Part shown: positions 25,401 through 38,600 of the stretch, in pieces
How the letters are laid out: every line of letters starts with the position of its first letter
How positions within the stretch are numbered: position 1 is the first letter of the stretch
Source of the DNA: Dromaius novaehollandiae
Lineage: Eukaryota > Chordata > Aves > Casuariiformes > Dromaiidae
Assembly: GCF_036370855.1 (NCBI RefSeq)
Contig: NC_088099.1
Span: forward strand, 148,633,517 to 148,697,516
Reading direction: 5' to 3'
DNA length: 64,000 nt
Notes under the pieces: model-generated
Told to the model about the DNA's origin: nothing
Database searches by the model: none
The model's input: only the letters and a program-made list of their open reading frames with translations
Translations under genes and position numbers: made by a program

Positions 25401-27415
25401 GTTCTTTGCATTCTGGTTTTCTGCTTTAGTAGAATGGTTAAGTATTTAAAGACTAACCCTATTGCAATAATAGGGCTTTATGGCATCAAAAATATACGTA
25501 CTGGTATTTTAGTAGCACTTGTGTATGAAGTTTGAAGAGCAAGACATAAAAGCTTCCTGCCATGAAGGAAATTCCCCACCATATGGGTCCCCACAGACTA
25601 TTACGAGTGAAAAGAGCTGCTGTTCTCTGGGGAGCAGAGGTTCAGACATGCTTGAGCACACTGATGTGCCTCAGAGGCTTCAGAAGAGTAAATGAGACAG
25701 CCGTAAACCCCTGCCTATGCCTTGTCTTGGCAATCGATCCCCACCACAGAACTTCAGTATCCTGTTGTCATATAGGTCCCACTCTTTCTTAGGCACTCCC
25801 TCAACAAAAAGAAAGGAAATCTTCCTTCCACAGGAAAAGCAGAATGCATTGAGTGCACCGATAGGCATAATGTCCCTCAGTTATTTGCAGTGTCACAGCC
25901 GTATATACAAAGAGCAACAGAAAGCAACTTGTAGCAGATGCTTGAGAAGTATAAGAAAATTGTAACTCCATATACAGATTCTTCTCAATACATGATTTTT
26001 TTAGTCAAGCCATCACCACAGGTCGTAAGCGAAAGTGAAGGAAGAAGTGACAGTTTGCTAGTAGCTGAAAACCAAAATTGAAACCAAAGCCAGTTCTTTC
26101 ATATATTAGTGCAGGACTGGTTTGGCAGGGCAGGATTTTCTCAAACACTTCTCATCCTTCAGGGATCTACAGCCTAAGGAGTGATTGCCTCCTTCTTGAG
26201 AAGGTAATTAACCTTTGCCAAATCATTAAGTAACACTTGGTCAGGAATTATGGAAATGTGATGTCCTAAGAGCTGCTCTCGCACAGACTTCTCGAGGGAC
26301 CAAGCTGCCTCTTTTCATTAGGCCGCTTTCAAACTCTCAGCTTTTAATTCAAGAAATAACAATAAATAAGAGAATCTCTTTCAGGCATCAAATACAGTTC
26401 CTTTCAAGGGATTCCCTTGGAAGCTGAGGACACCTAGGAAGTTGCACCCTATGAAAGATGTCAGAACACGCTGGACATCAAATTTACTCCTGCATATAAT
26501 GCTATTTCAAATGATTTCACAGTCTTTTAATTAGGTGATTGTTATCACATAGGTTCTCAGTCACAAAATTTTTCAGTCATTAAAGTCTGCTATGCCCTCA
26601 ATGAACCCAGCAAACACAAACCAGGCAATAAAACTGATATAAAAACAGTCTTCTAGTTTCAGTTAGAAAACGTGTGATGTCAGAGATAACACTCAAAAAT
26701 GAAATCTAGCCCATTTCAATTATGCTTGCAGTAGAAACCTATATATATGTAGAAAGCTATTTTAAAAGCTGTGAGCAATCTCAGTATCTTTTCAAAGTAG
26801 ACATTGGCTATTTTTTTTCGTGTGTGTAGTAGATAATGCCCCAAAATAAAATAATAATAATAAAAAAATACACATTTATATTAATAGCTACTGAGGCATA
26901 AAATTAGATAGACCAGCAGATTTCAACATGACCAAAAACATGAGTAGATCAAACTTCAAAACACTGTTGCTCAACATGAGCTTCAACAGATCCTAAAGGG
27001 AGTATTTATGGCAGATTACACCATCGAACACTTTCCAGTGCGAGACGAGATCAAATAAACAAAACAAGATTACACATTATGAAGGAACAGCATAAAGTAA
27101 AACACTCTTGGCAGAAGAACAAACAACAACAAGTTTGATCCCCACTAAAAAGAACATATCCCACCTACCAGGAAACAATCAGCTTTCACAGGTGGTGCTT
27201 TTTGAAGTTTTACAAGTATATATTCGGTGAAACAACACTTCGCATATGCCAATAGCATTACAGTCGTCAGAGGCTGGTTTTCTCATATGAAGGGCTTGCT
27301 CCACCCCCAAGTGCTCCACTCCCCACCCCAAAGCAAGTCATGGAAGATATCTTAAAGAGGAGCTACTCTATTCTAAACCTAAGAAAGGCATTAAAAAGAG
27401 AAAGGAGACGCTTAC

Positions 27416-27560
27416 CAGCGGGTGGTCAATATGTCTGCTTCCTTTAGCAGAAAGACTACTGTAATTGAATAGTGACTCTCTAGCTGCGGCTCTAAATAAG
27501 TACACATCTGTTCCGCAAGGACGGGTAAGTTACACTAATATGAATAGCCTCTTCTCTCAC
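27416..27560 (-). other. Possible 5' UTR exon of the SLC7-like gene
   Basis: The first coding exon begins with a splice acceptor (22497), so an upstream non-coding exon must exist. On the minus strand the best donor I see is CCGCTG|GTAAGCG, with the exon ending at 27416. A TATA-like TTATTTA precedes it. There is no homology to support this choice; the upstream boundary is a guess and other donors are possible. Confidence 0.25.
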
Positions 27561-28957
27561 TCCCAGTTTAGCCTTGCCTTTAGCTGCTATTTTTATTACA
27601 GTAGCGGTAATACTAAAATCAACGAGAGCTTTCAGGAAAGAATATCCCAGACTCTTCTGGAATGTGGTTTCTCCAGACAACCTCAACTGAGGTCATTAGC
27701 ACGCAGAAGCAGGCAGCTTAAATATCGGCTGCTAGTCCTTAGAAAGTTGGGACAGAAATAAGACAAAAGGAAGGCTTAAAAAAGATACATATTCCTTCCT
27801 TCATGTTATGTCACTGAAATCAAGAACAAAATTTTTCCTAGACGTTAACCTGAAATGAGTGCAGTCTAATTCCTTCTTGGTAATTTAAAAAGACACAGCG
27901 AGACTTTTTACTAATCCTGTATGCACAGAACACATTTATTCTCGTGGCATGACTGGGCTAAACAGAAAGTTCCTGAGAGTGAAGTGACTGTGAATTATTT
28001 CCTGTGGAAACTAGCAAAGAATAATAGCTAAATGAAAAATACAGATATTATTTCGTCTCAAGCATCTTAATATTTATCTGTTTACTTTTTTCCTATATTT
28101 TCTTTCCAATTTAATCTGCTCATTATTAAATATTTATCAATTCAGGCATTGTTCTTAATCACAAAATTATATATGTGTGGCTTTTCTAATAATTTCTGAC
28201 ATGAGATATCATATACAAAACAGGCTGATCTGGTATAAAGATCTATTACATAAGCTTTTCTAAAAAATAAGATAAAAGATTAAAGAAAGGTCATACCCAA
28301 AGTATTCAGCTTTGTCTTCTGCAATATAGTGTCCTCTCTATGAAGCACTTCTGGAAAACAAGGGCCAGTATGGTATACAGCACAATATCTAGCCAAACAA
28401 GCAAACAGCCAGAAAATAAAGTCTTGGGGGCAGATCGGAAAGTTAATGAATGCAAGAGCAGTAACCCGGAATTTCTGTTTTCCATGAACTACAAGGCCAA
28501 TAGGAAGGCAAAAATCTCTACTCACATGTCAAAGGGCATCTGGAAGGAGCTGATCCAGCTTATTAGACAAGTATTTTAAATAAAGTAACTCAGAGGCTGT
28601 TTATCTATGAAGAACAGCTTTTTAATCCCTGAAAGCTCTCTTAAGTCTGCCTGAAAAGACTGCACAATTTCAGCTGCCTGCAAGTCTGTGGTTACGTACA
28701 TTATAATATATCAAGAAACATTTTGGCAACAGAATTGTTTTGCAGGCCTGTTATTCTCTGCTAGAAGAGCAGAGAGACCGTGTCCCGCATTCTTTACTCA
28801 GTAATTCTACCCTTATTTTTTTTTTCCTGTCAGGGCAATGTTAATAGACTATACCCTAAAAAACAGGCCTGCAATCATATTTTCAAGCATGCATAATTAC
28901 TTTCATTCTTAAATTTGAACTGTGTTATGTTTCAGATTTTGGGCAAAGGCTGGTTGG

Positions 28958-28982
28958 TTTTTTTTTTTTTTTTTTTTTTTTT
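28958..28982 (+). repeat. T25 homopolymer
   Basis: Uninterrupted run of 25 T in the intergenic region; no flanking retrogene or SINE recognised. Confidence 0.95.
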
Positions 28983-29530
28983 GATTGTGTACTATGCCCT
29001 GTGCGGAGCAACCCTGTTATCAGACTTTTCCCTCCTCTTAGAGTTGGAGGGCACCTTTATGTTGTCTGTACATGCACATCCCTCAACCAGCTTCAGTCCT
29101 TTGTTTTAATTCTGTAGAGGTTGCATGTTGGAACACGAAACAAATGTTTTCTTCATTAACACTTCCCATATTACTATTGGTTGTACTCTACTGGTTATGT
29201 AGTATTTGACATTTCCCACGACTCTACAGTAACAGCACATAAATCAGCATTAAGCAATCTTAAGGCATGCAGCATGTACGAAGAATATCTCTTCCTTGAA
29301 CATTTCTTCTGTGAGAACAAAAATCTACTTCTAGTTCCTCTGCAAAGGACAATTAGCCCTATCTTGCCTTCTAAGGGAGCAAGATGGATAAATGTAAATA
29401 AGTGAATGTGACTTCCTTTACATTTTTCTCATTCATTTCTGTAACCTTGCAGAAGCTGACTAGTAGAAGCTGACTTCTGCAGTGAGGATTCTCCTGTGCC
29501 AACTTATTGCTCATAGCAATTTTTGTGTGC

Positions 29531-29578
29531 ATTATAGCTACACGTGTCCACATTATTATAGCTACACATGTCCACATT
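29531..29578 (+). repeat. Tandem duplicate of a 24-mer
   Basis: Two adjacent 24-bp units (ATTATAGCTACACGTGTCCA.. and the same with CATG for CGTG), differing at one base. Confidence 0.9.
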
Positions 29579-31273
29579 TGCTTTTGGAACAAAGTGAAGT
29601 ATGCTTGCCTGCCTAAGTCTGTGACAGTTTCTGGTTTCTTGCCTACACTTCCATTACTGCTCAGGAAGGCTTTTCATATGCCGCACTGGAAACAAGATTA
29701 CTCACTAAAGCCCTCTCCATTCATACTACAGCCCCAGTGCAACAAACCGTATAGCTCCACCACTGCCAATTCCTCCACCTCCTGCCTGAGTCTTAACACT
29801 TCAGAGAGCAGACTCCCACAGTCCTCATCTACAGTGGATGCCCTTACAATTAATCTCAATTGAAAATTCTGTCGCCACTAGCTGCAAGGACCTGAATGAC
29901 AAATAGAGAAGGACCACTACTCCTAGGTAAAATCAGATTACTTGCTATCACTTACTTACTTATTGCCTTACCTTCCCATGATAAGTTGATGCAGGACAAT
30001 CTATGGGGCACAGACCATCTCAAGAAACCTGTACCAAACATGCTAACTCCAGTTGTGGGAGCAAAGCAGCATCAGCAAGGCACTATGCCAACAGCAAAGA
30101 ACTCAGTAGCTGGTCAGTACGTTAATGCGGCAACGACACATGCAGGAACGAGCTGTGACTGGGCTTTTCACTATATGAACATACCAGTTTAGGTTGGCAC
30201 TAATGTGGAATATTTTATACTATGTTCCTTTTGAAGAGTAGTAGCCTATCACCAATACCAGATGGCTTCCAGGTGCTGTAGAGGAACACAAGTATAGTAA
30301 AGGGGGGGGGAATAATAACCTGACAACACAAGATATTCAGTATAATCAAAATTAAAGCTGACTGCAAATAGTGACAGAAATTGCAATACTAAGTGACTGG
30401 GTGCTAAGATGCTGTATGAAATCCAGTGGTAACAAGTCACATGTTTTTATTTGTCCCATGTATATGCAAAAAGGCTCTCAATGAGTTATTACAACTCAGA
30501 GAAGAGCTCTTACTGTCAGCAAGGACAGTGTTCTGACACATCAGCAGCTTTCTTCCAAGGAGTGAAATAGCTGAAAAACCTGTTAGGAACTGCTAATGAA
30601 GAAGTGGGGAGTGCAGAAAACACAGCTGTGTATTGGAAGGAGAGGAGGACATCACTCACCTTTTCAGTCTTCCCTAGCACTATCAACCAGTGTCCTCATG
30701 GACCAGGGTACTGCCTCTCTCAGCCACAGAGCGTGACTGTAGCAAATGTGTCAGGCGCGGAGTTCCCGACTACCAAGCTGTGTATGACCTGCATGACTGT
30801 CCTGGCCCTAGACTTGCTGCCACACTCAGAAGAAGGTGCCGAGTGCTCCAGCTGCACAGAAACGCTGTTCCTCTTTCACACTACTGGAATTAAGGAACAG
30901 AATCATCAGAGGCAGACTTTTACTTATTAACTCGCATGTCTAATAACCACCTCCACAAACCATCCTCCCCCAGCCTGCGTGGCTCAAACACACAGCCTCC
31001 ATCTCCCTTTCCCCACAGCTACCTCAAAGACATCTCCTTATCCCCTCTTCTCTATCTTTCAGGTCCTGAGTCTGGCTCTCTTCCCCTTCATTTCCCTCTT
31101 GATGATATTTGTACATGCCTAGCCTGCTGGAGAGGACAGGTTTATGCCTGCTGCTCCCTCATGCAGGCAGGTTCAGGGTCCAAAGAAAGGAGCGAGAGAG
31201 AACACACAGAAATCTTCTACTAACTGCCCTCAGGGTTTCCTTGGAGTGCTGGTTTTCAGCTAGATCACAACAC

Positions 31274-32100
31274 TCACGGCCTTACAGGTGTACATTCATT
31301 CGGCATTGAGGACAGAAGGGCTCCTGCAGCTGTGCCACCTCTAGGTGATGGTGCGTTGAGAGGGGCTGCCCACAGTGATTGCAACAGCCGTGGTAGCATC
31401 ATTCCTGGATCCAGCTGTGTAGGCTCCAGTGTTAGTTTGTGCAACTGGTGAAAGCCATGGCCTCTGTGAAGTTTCCTGCTGGTATCACTGTGGAGCTGGG
31501 GAATGCACATCAGGCAAAGACCTGCAGAAAACTGCCAACACAGACTATTCACAGGTAGATGATGTGGCTGACTCCAAGCCAGTTCTCCGATGACAGGCCA
31601 GGGGCAGAAGAGGAAAGACTCCAGAGAGCAGCAGCACCCCTTCCTCCATCAGCAGGGTACCCTGGAAGACCATGTGCCCCCCTTGTCTGCAGGCTCCATC
31701 TCCCTGCAGACAACTTTGAAAGCTGGCAGCCTCATGCATGTAGAAGCTCTGCACTCGTTGCTGTTCATTTCAGGAGCGCTGTGTGGTTCTACCAGTTGGT
31801 CGTCATCTTTTGTGCCCAACATTTCCTTTCCATATGACGAGACTGGAGGGTGGCAACTAACACAGTTGCTTTGGAAGCACCTGGAACAACTTTGGGATCT
31901 TTCCCATCTGGTCCCCAGGGTTCCTCCCATCGCATGACACCTCTGGAGAGTGGCGGCCCACAGGGCCCTGGCACAAACGCAGCAGTAGGCACGGAGGCAG
32001 GCACAGCACATGCCAAAAGCGGGTACGGGAAAAGGTGCAGCAGCAGCATCACGAAGACTCAACAGCATGAATCACAAAATCTGAACAGAGACTGCCAACC
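31274..32100. other. GC-richer block with overlapping ORFs on both strands
   Basis: Base composition is clearly richer in G and C than the flanks, and ORFs of 66-139 codons overlap in most frames. None has a recognisable domain and no splice pattern ties them together. It could be a decayed processed gene copy or transposable-element remnant; the sequence alone does not decide. Confidence 0.3.
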
Positions 32101-34653
32101 TGCACGCAATGGAAATTGCTGCCCTTTTTTATAAAGCCTGCTGACATAGTCACGTACTGTGCACAGCGCGTACAGCACCTGTGCTGTGCTAAAGTTGTGC
32201 AAGGCTAAGTAGGTACAAAGGTAAATCAACTGCAGGTGGCATCCACTCTGTTTTTCAGGAGGAACTGGAAGAAGGTACAGACCCTTCAGCCATGTAGGCA
32301 TGCAAGACATTAGATGTCACTTTTTTCTTTTTCTCTAAACATTGCAGGACCACCTTTACCTTCTTGAGCATAATTTAAAATAATAAATAAACACAAAGTA
32401 CTACAAGAACAACGTATCATCTTTTAAAAAGATACCCATAAAGAAGCTTCTATTTTTCCAGTAACCACAATTCAGGGAAACTCTTAATACACGGCTAATT
32501 TTAGATACACACCTAAGAAATGGGATTTTGCAAAATTATAGTTTGACTATAGGTATTTATAAATTGTAAAGAGAAACCTTTACTAGAAGGATGGTGTGGA
32601 GAGGAACTAAGTGATACGCCATCAGTACATAATGAAAGAAAATTTACATAATTCTAGGTATACTAAAGATTCCTAATTGTTCTTTTTTCCTCCTCAAAGA
32701 ATTCCTTACTGGAGATCCTACATTCTCCTTCTGGAAAGGAGACTAGAGTAGCATATGTTTGAGGAAAAATAAAAATCCAAACCCATTCATTTCAATGGTA
32801 AGTTGGGTAAGAAAGAAGAAATTGCAAGATTTTGCACTAGAATCTGCCAGTACTTGGCCTGCTTTTCATTTCTAAGCCCTGTCAAAGTTTCCTCCCTTCA
32901 TCTGAAAAGTACGAAAGGCAGAAACACGTTACAGACCACTAAGCAAAGCGTTCTGCAATTTTTTAAAGTTTATTTTCTATAATATTCTATGTTGCCAAAA
33001 AGGGAAATTTCAGGAGGCTTTTCTTATTAATCTAACCATGAAACCCTCTTACCAGCATGTATATTTAATAAGATCCATCAATGCAGTTTAAGAAAGTCAA
33101 GGAAATCTGAATCAGCATCTCAAGAAACAAGACTGAAATTCAGGAATAAAATAGCTTGAAGAAGAAAGGAAAATAATTAGAGAATAGAGAATACAAAGAA
33201 CACTGCCATGTCGTTGACACTTGATGCAACAACATTCATTGCTTTTCCCTCATTCTTGTTCCTACATCCTTAATTATTTAGTAACATTTAACATTCACAA
33301 AATCTCAGCATTTGCAAGTACCTTTTCATGTCCTGAACTATCAGTTCTCTAGATAGTGGCATCGTTCATTGTGTTTAAAGCTATACCTAGACCTGATAGT
33401 TTCACCTGGTCGGCTACCTTGCATGAAACAAATCTTTCTTCAGGCACACTAGTTATTAATAATAAACAAAACATGGCTTGGAATGCGATTTGTAATGAAA
33501 GGCACAGGTCTGGAATCAAACTCCTAGTGGCACGGCTGGCACCATTCCTCAGGGCCTGTCCCTGCTGGTCATCTTCAAGTCTGTTCTACAGAAAACACAC
33601 CCATTCTTTATACCCTTGCCCTGTTCTCAGCTAACTATGCTCTAGTTACAATTTCACACTCTTCAAGAGTTAAAAGGGAGCTGAAAACACAGAAGCAGGG
33701 TAAAACACAAATTCCCAGTTTACTGCAAGAACTTATTTAAAAGAAGAAAAATCTAGAAAAAAGCCCTTCTATCCAAAAATTATACATCACATTATTGTAA
33801 TTCAGTTCACAAAATAAGTTATGACGGATACTGAAAAAAATCTAAAGCAAGCTGTTGGTAACCATTATTGCACTTACTGAACCTTGAATCCTATTGAAAT
33901 GGGGCAGATCTCACAACTCCATTGGTTTCCAAGCAGCCAGCATCTGGGACTTCTCATTCATGTGCTCCTTTTCATAAGACAGTTTAAGCAGATATCAGCT
34001 TTCTTGTACCAGCACTTGCAATGTCCCCAAATTTTAGCTAGTGCTAGTAATTACTTATTACTGCCTTTGAAATGCAAGTCATTTGCATGTGCTGTATTCT
34101 AGCAAATTAAAAAGAGTAACTTTTTTACTGGGTTTAAAGCCACCTAAGTCAAGTCGTTAAAGCTTTCTGAAGTGAGCTAAAAATGCACCTTTCACCCTCA
34201 GGGGGCCCCATTCGTGCCTAAACATTTCAGCACCATCCTTTAGATGGAAAGGGATGGTAGTGACCATTGTCCAGAGAAGGTTAAAGCAGGTCAGGACACT
34301 GCATTTTTCTCTCAAGATGAAACATTACCTCTGCTACCTCCACAGTGCCTGCCACATGAGAAAGGCCCACACACATTACTACTAACCTGGCATGGCAGCG
34401 CATACCTGACCTTTGGACAGCAGACCCAAACTGTGGCTCATCGTGCAAATACTAACAAAAATAAATAAATTGGAAGTTTGATCTAGTAACATGAGATAAG
34501 AGGTATTTATGTCAGACCACAAAAGTAAGAGGCATTAAATGAGGGTTTCCTTGTACATTACAAGCTGTAAGTGGATCTCATCATACTCTACTTGCGAGAG
34601 CAATTTAAGGAAAGGTAACCCAATCAGGAAAGGCCCCATCCTTTCTAACATAC

Positions 34654-34996
34654 CAGTTTTTAGCACAACAGTGATGATCAGCACAATGTCTTTCTTGCCC
34701 CCTAGGTTCCTCCTTTGACTCACACTTGCACTTCTTGTGCAGTTGTCTGAAGCGCTTGCCCTAGCAACAAAATGGGAAAAATCAAAAACATAACAAAAAT
34801 CCTGGAAAACACAACATAAGCTTCTTCCCACCTACGGCTTTTCTTAGATGTCTTGGGACGAGTGCTCAGTATGGCTAAAAGCAAGAAAGCTATTATAAAC
34901 ACAGCATACCGGCCCATAATTAGAGCACCTAGATTTCCTTCTCTATAGGAAGAACCAGATGGAGGAGAATGACCAATGCCAATTTGGTATTGGTTT
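34654..34996 (-). other. Small membrane-peptide candidate (two putative exons)
   Basis: On the minus strand, acceptor CTTCCACAG leads into an open frame 34996-34832 (about 55 codons) with ATG at 34917 starting MGRYAVFIIAFLLLAILSTR, a signal-peptide/TM-like stretch followed by basic residues. A possible 71-nt intron (GTGGGA..TGCTAG, 34831-34761) joins it in frame to 34760-34654, which ends at donor GTATGT. No homology recognised; it may instead be RIPK2 3'-flank noise. Confidence 0.2.
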
Positions 34997-35094
34997 CTGT
35001 GGAAGATGTGCTAAATAGGAAATAAGCTTTAGTGAAAGGTCTTTTGAATGTTGTCAGCTGAAAGGAAAGCCTATGTATAAACAGAAAAAAAAAA

Positions 35095-35354
35095 GGTAAA
35101 ACAGGGAATATTTAATGGTTTTTCTTTGTCACATATAAACAAGATACTTACATGAACTGAGTCAGTAAGTGGCAAGCGTTTGGCTTTATGGCTGCCCTCC
35201 AATTGATTAACTGGTAACTAGATGAACCCAGTGTCTCTTCTGAGACTACACAAAGGCATAGTAAAGACAAAGCAGTACAGATCTAAAACTAACAGAGAAA
35301 CAAGAATCCTTCTTGTAAGAAATATTCACAGGGCTTCATATAGAAACAATAAAT
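35095..35354 (-). other. RIPK2 probable 3' UTR and poly(A) signal
   Basis: On the minus strand ATTAAA (plus-strand 35111-35116) is followed within about 20 nt by a run of T on the transcript strand (plus-strand A-run near 35086-35095), a reasonable cleavage/polyadenylation arrangement about 240 nt after the stop. Longer 3' ends reaching the candidate ORFs at 34.5-35.0 kb cannot be excluded. Confidence 0.45.
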
Positions 35355-35680
35355 TTAAAGATGCAGTCTTAGAGAATTAGATACAATGTCTGGGTAAGGT
35401 TGAAGTCCTAGCTGCTTGTTATCTTTCAACTTTTGTATTATAATTCTGGCAAATTCCTCTCCTTGGCTATCTGAGGTATCAAGCAGTTGTCGGACTTTTG
35501 ACGTCCTTGTAGGTTTGGTACTTATAAGTTCATAGTCTTCTTTCATGAGTAAAAATCTTGATAGAAGAGCATCTAGTGACTGATTCAAACATGCTTCAGT
35601 CATCTGATCAATAATTTCTTCTCTTTTACTTTGGATCCATTGATGAGCTACATTGTGTTGTATAGTTTCCAAAACAAAAT
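35355..35680 (-). CDS. RIPK2: RIPK2 coding exon 11 (residues 446-553), CARD
   Basis: 326 nt after acceptor CCCCAACCTCAG. Encodes [58 protein letters not shown] and [18 protein letters not shown], a full CARD. The stop TAA is at 35355-35357. The tail ends VSNSLRLHL, shorter than and unlike the human tail. Confidence 0.97.
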
Positions 35681-38600
35681 CTGAGGTTGGGGAGGAATTA
35701 AAAAAAAATTAATTAGGACTGTAACCATCTGTTCATTAACAGCGATTTAGAAAAACAAAAAAACCCCAAGCTGTTTAAAACTTTTTTTTGGGTGAGCAAT
35801 ACCCAGCTTGGTAGTAAAAAGAGACAAGGTGGTAGCTTCAGTAAAAATCCCACTGGAAAGAGAAGTTTACTGAAAATGTCTCTGTAGTTTCCTCTATGCC
35901 CTCTTCCAACAGAGGGCTCACAGAGGGAAACAGTGCAAGACCCTCATATTGCTAGAAGCCCCTCCTCCCCACAGTAGGGACCTGCATCTGGGTCAAGATT
36001 GTGGGTAGATACTCCTCTGGATGGCTGAAAAAAAGCTCTGTTTTTTCTCTTGACATTTGGCACTTGTTTCTTCTAGTCTACTCTTTCTAAAAGGATTCTT
36101 AAGTGAATGCCTTTCTGAATAATCACTCACAGTCTCAGTCAACATATTTTCCAGATTCTCAAATGCCCACAGCAATCTTAATTACTCTTAGTGCAAATAT
36201 GGATGAGGACCCCTAAGTTGACAAGTGTTCCACACACTGTATATGTGCCTATCACATCTCCTTTTCCTGTGCTGCAGCTGTACAAAAAAAGGGAACTTGA
36301 TTAATGGAATTAAGGATACGCCACTTCTCAAAAAATAAAGTTCTAGATTCCATCTGAGACAAGTTTAAATGAGAAAATTTAGGTCATGACAGATATCTAG
36401 AAATATGAGGCATTTAAGATTGAATCATGGAATTGTCGAATTGCTGAGGCTGGAATGAAATAAAGTAAGTTTAGAGTGCTCCAAAGAAAGACTGTTATAT
36501 TTCAATACAGACCTTTATTAGGAACTGTAAATTTCAGAAGAGGGATGGTGTGGCAGACCTTTACGAAGTTGCACATTATCATGCAACCCATAAAATCAAT
36601 CAATCAATAAATCAATCACAGAATAATTTAACATCCATTAAAGTTTCTTTTTGTTTTCATTCTTTTGGAAACACACTTTTAATGGGTATTTGAAACACAG
36701 AAGAACTACCCAGTGATTCTCAACTAACACTGAAGACCATTAAAGACGAGATGCTGAGGACAGCTGCTGCTTCTCTTTGCTCCACCGAGGCAAGTGACAA
36801 GTCCATAGAGCAGAGATAAACGAGATTTTAACCCATCTCGCTGCCTCTAGCAAACTTACTTTCCCTGTCTGCTGGACTGCAGCACTCCTAGAGCAAGCAG
36901 TAGAAGAAAGGGGAAATAATACTGGTAAAGGGAGTGGGAGAAAGGAGAACCAAAGCAGCAGTTATTAAAGTGGCTTGAAAGAAAAGGAAAAAGTTAGGAA
37001 CTACAGGTCAAATTATACATCAGTTTTACTCACTTTAGAATATAAAGAATGCACATAATTATGTCCTTGAAGCCTTATCTGAAGCATGCTTTGTTTTCAC
37101 TTTACAGACGAACAGCAGTTCTAGTTTCCATTTCATACACGCATATATTCAATCATAGGACACATACTGTGGGCCTGGGAATTGTATCAATGTTTGCTAT
37201 ACCTGAAGGAATCGGTGATGACCGCAGCACACATGAAGCAGAATTTGAGGCACTTGAAATACTCTTGTCAGATGAGGAAGAATGACTGTATGGATGCACG
37301 AGAAGTTTAGCGCTCTGGGTAACAGAGAGATTTTCATCCATGCTCTGACTGCTGAGGAAGCGTAGACCTCCCAGATTTCCATCTTAAAAGAAAAAGCCGT
37401 ATTACTTCCGTGTTCAAATAAAATACAAGCATCAGAGACTATTTAGAACAATTACATAAGACAAATTATACACAGCCTAAATTCTCTTCAAACACAACAC
37501 ATTATTCCTTGCACTTAGATTCTGAGTATATTTATGCCCCTTGTCTTCTATCAGGGTTTGAGTGTTTCTAATTCTTTTTGTTTTGTCTTCTTTTAAAAAA
37601 GAACATTGAGAGAACAAACATATTTGGTAAACGTGAACTTTAAAAAGCTCTGCTCAACATAAAATTCTGTAGGGACTGGAAGACCAAAAATGACTTCTCA
37701 AAGTGTTTGGAGAGGTAGCTAGGAGTCAGTGTGAAAGCTGACTAAGTAATTTTGATGGATTTTGACAGTACAACAAAGGTTAAAAGAAAGACTCAAGTGG
37801 AGGGAAGGAACATGAAGACCAACAGTGACATTCAGTGGGAGGCCAACTGAAGCTTTTGGTAGTCTGTCAAGGCAGCATATGACTTCAAGAAAGCTTCACG
37901 TGAACTTTTACAAAGGAAGGAAAAAAAAGGAATTTTATTAGGTAGGAAATTTATTAGTTTCTATTTTCAGGATCAGCTAGCAGAAAAAGATGACAATGGA
38001 TATGAAGCAGCAGTAGGGATGACTCAGAGAAGGGATGACAAATAGCCAATCAGACACAAATTACATGGCATACCCCTAATTCTGTATGCAGTTTTCACTA
38101 CAGACTCTCACGGTTTCACTTGATAAAGAGCTTCAGAAAAATTAACTAGAACCAGAGATGCACATACAGGAATTCAGATGAGCATCTAAAGACACAGTGA
38201 AGAGAGGTAGCTCCATGCACAACCCAGCATTTATATATACCTTTCATATGAGGGGACCTGAACGTAGATTCCTAAATGAGGATGTTGACCTCTGGAAGAA
38301 TGTGGCCATGAGTACAAGGAATGGGAATAGGTAGAGGTGAAAGAAATTACACTATTATAATAAATTAAAAAAAAGAAAAGTGGACCAGAAGTCATAGTTA
38401 CTAGTATTTTATTTCAGGAAAGATAAAGTCAGTGGGGCAGAACTACATACATATGATGCAGCAGATGTCATATACTGCATGAATGAGAAAAGATAAGGAA
38501 GGATTAGCTCTCAGTAAAAAATCCCTCTAGGAAAGGATTTTAAAAGGTTCTACTGGGACAGACTGCTATAAACCTCTAAACACACATAGATCTTTAATAA

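Larger units (their letters stand above)
22497..35094. other. Intergenic region between the SLC7-like gene and RIPK2
   Basis: 12.6 kb with no recognised coding gene. Part of it is probably the first intron of the SLC7-like gene if the 27.4 kb exon is right. It holds a T25 run, a duplicated 24-mer (29531-29578), a GC-richer block at 31.3-32.1 kb and small minus-strand ORFs at 34.5-35.0 kb. Confidence 0.5.

Noticed and set aside
30604-30930. 108-codon plus-strand ORF with a Cys-rich segment
   Set aside because: Two frames overlap, no signal peptide or known cysteine pattern, no splice context.
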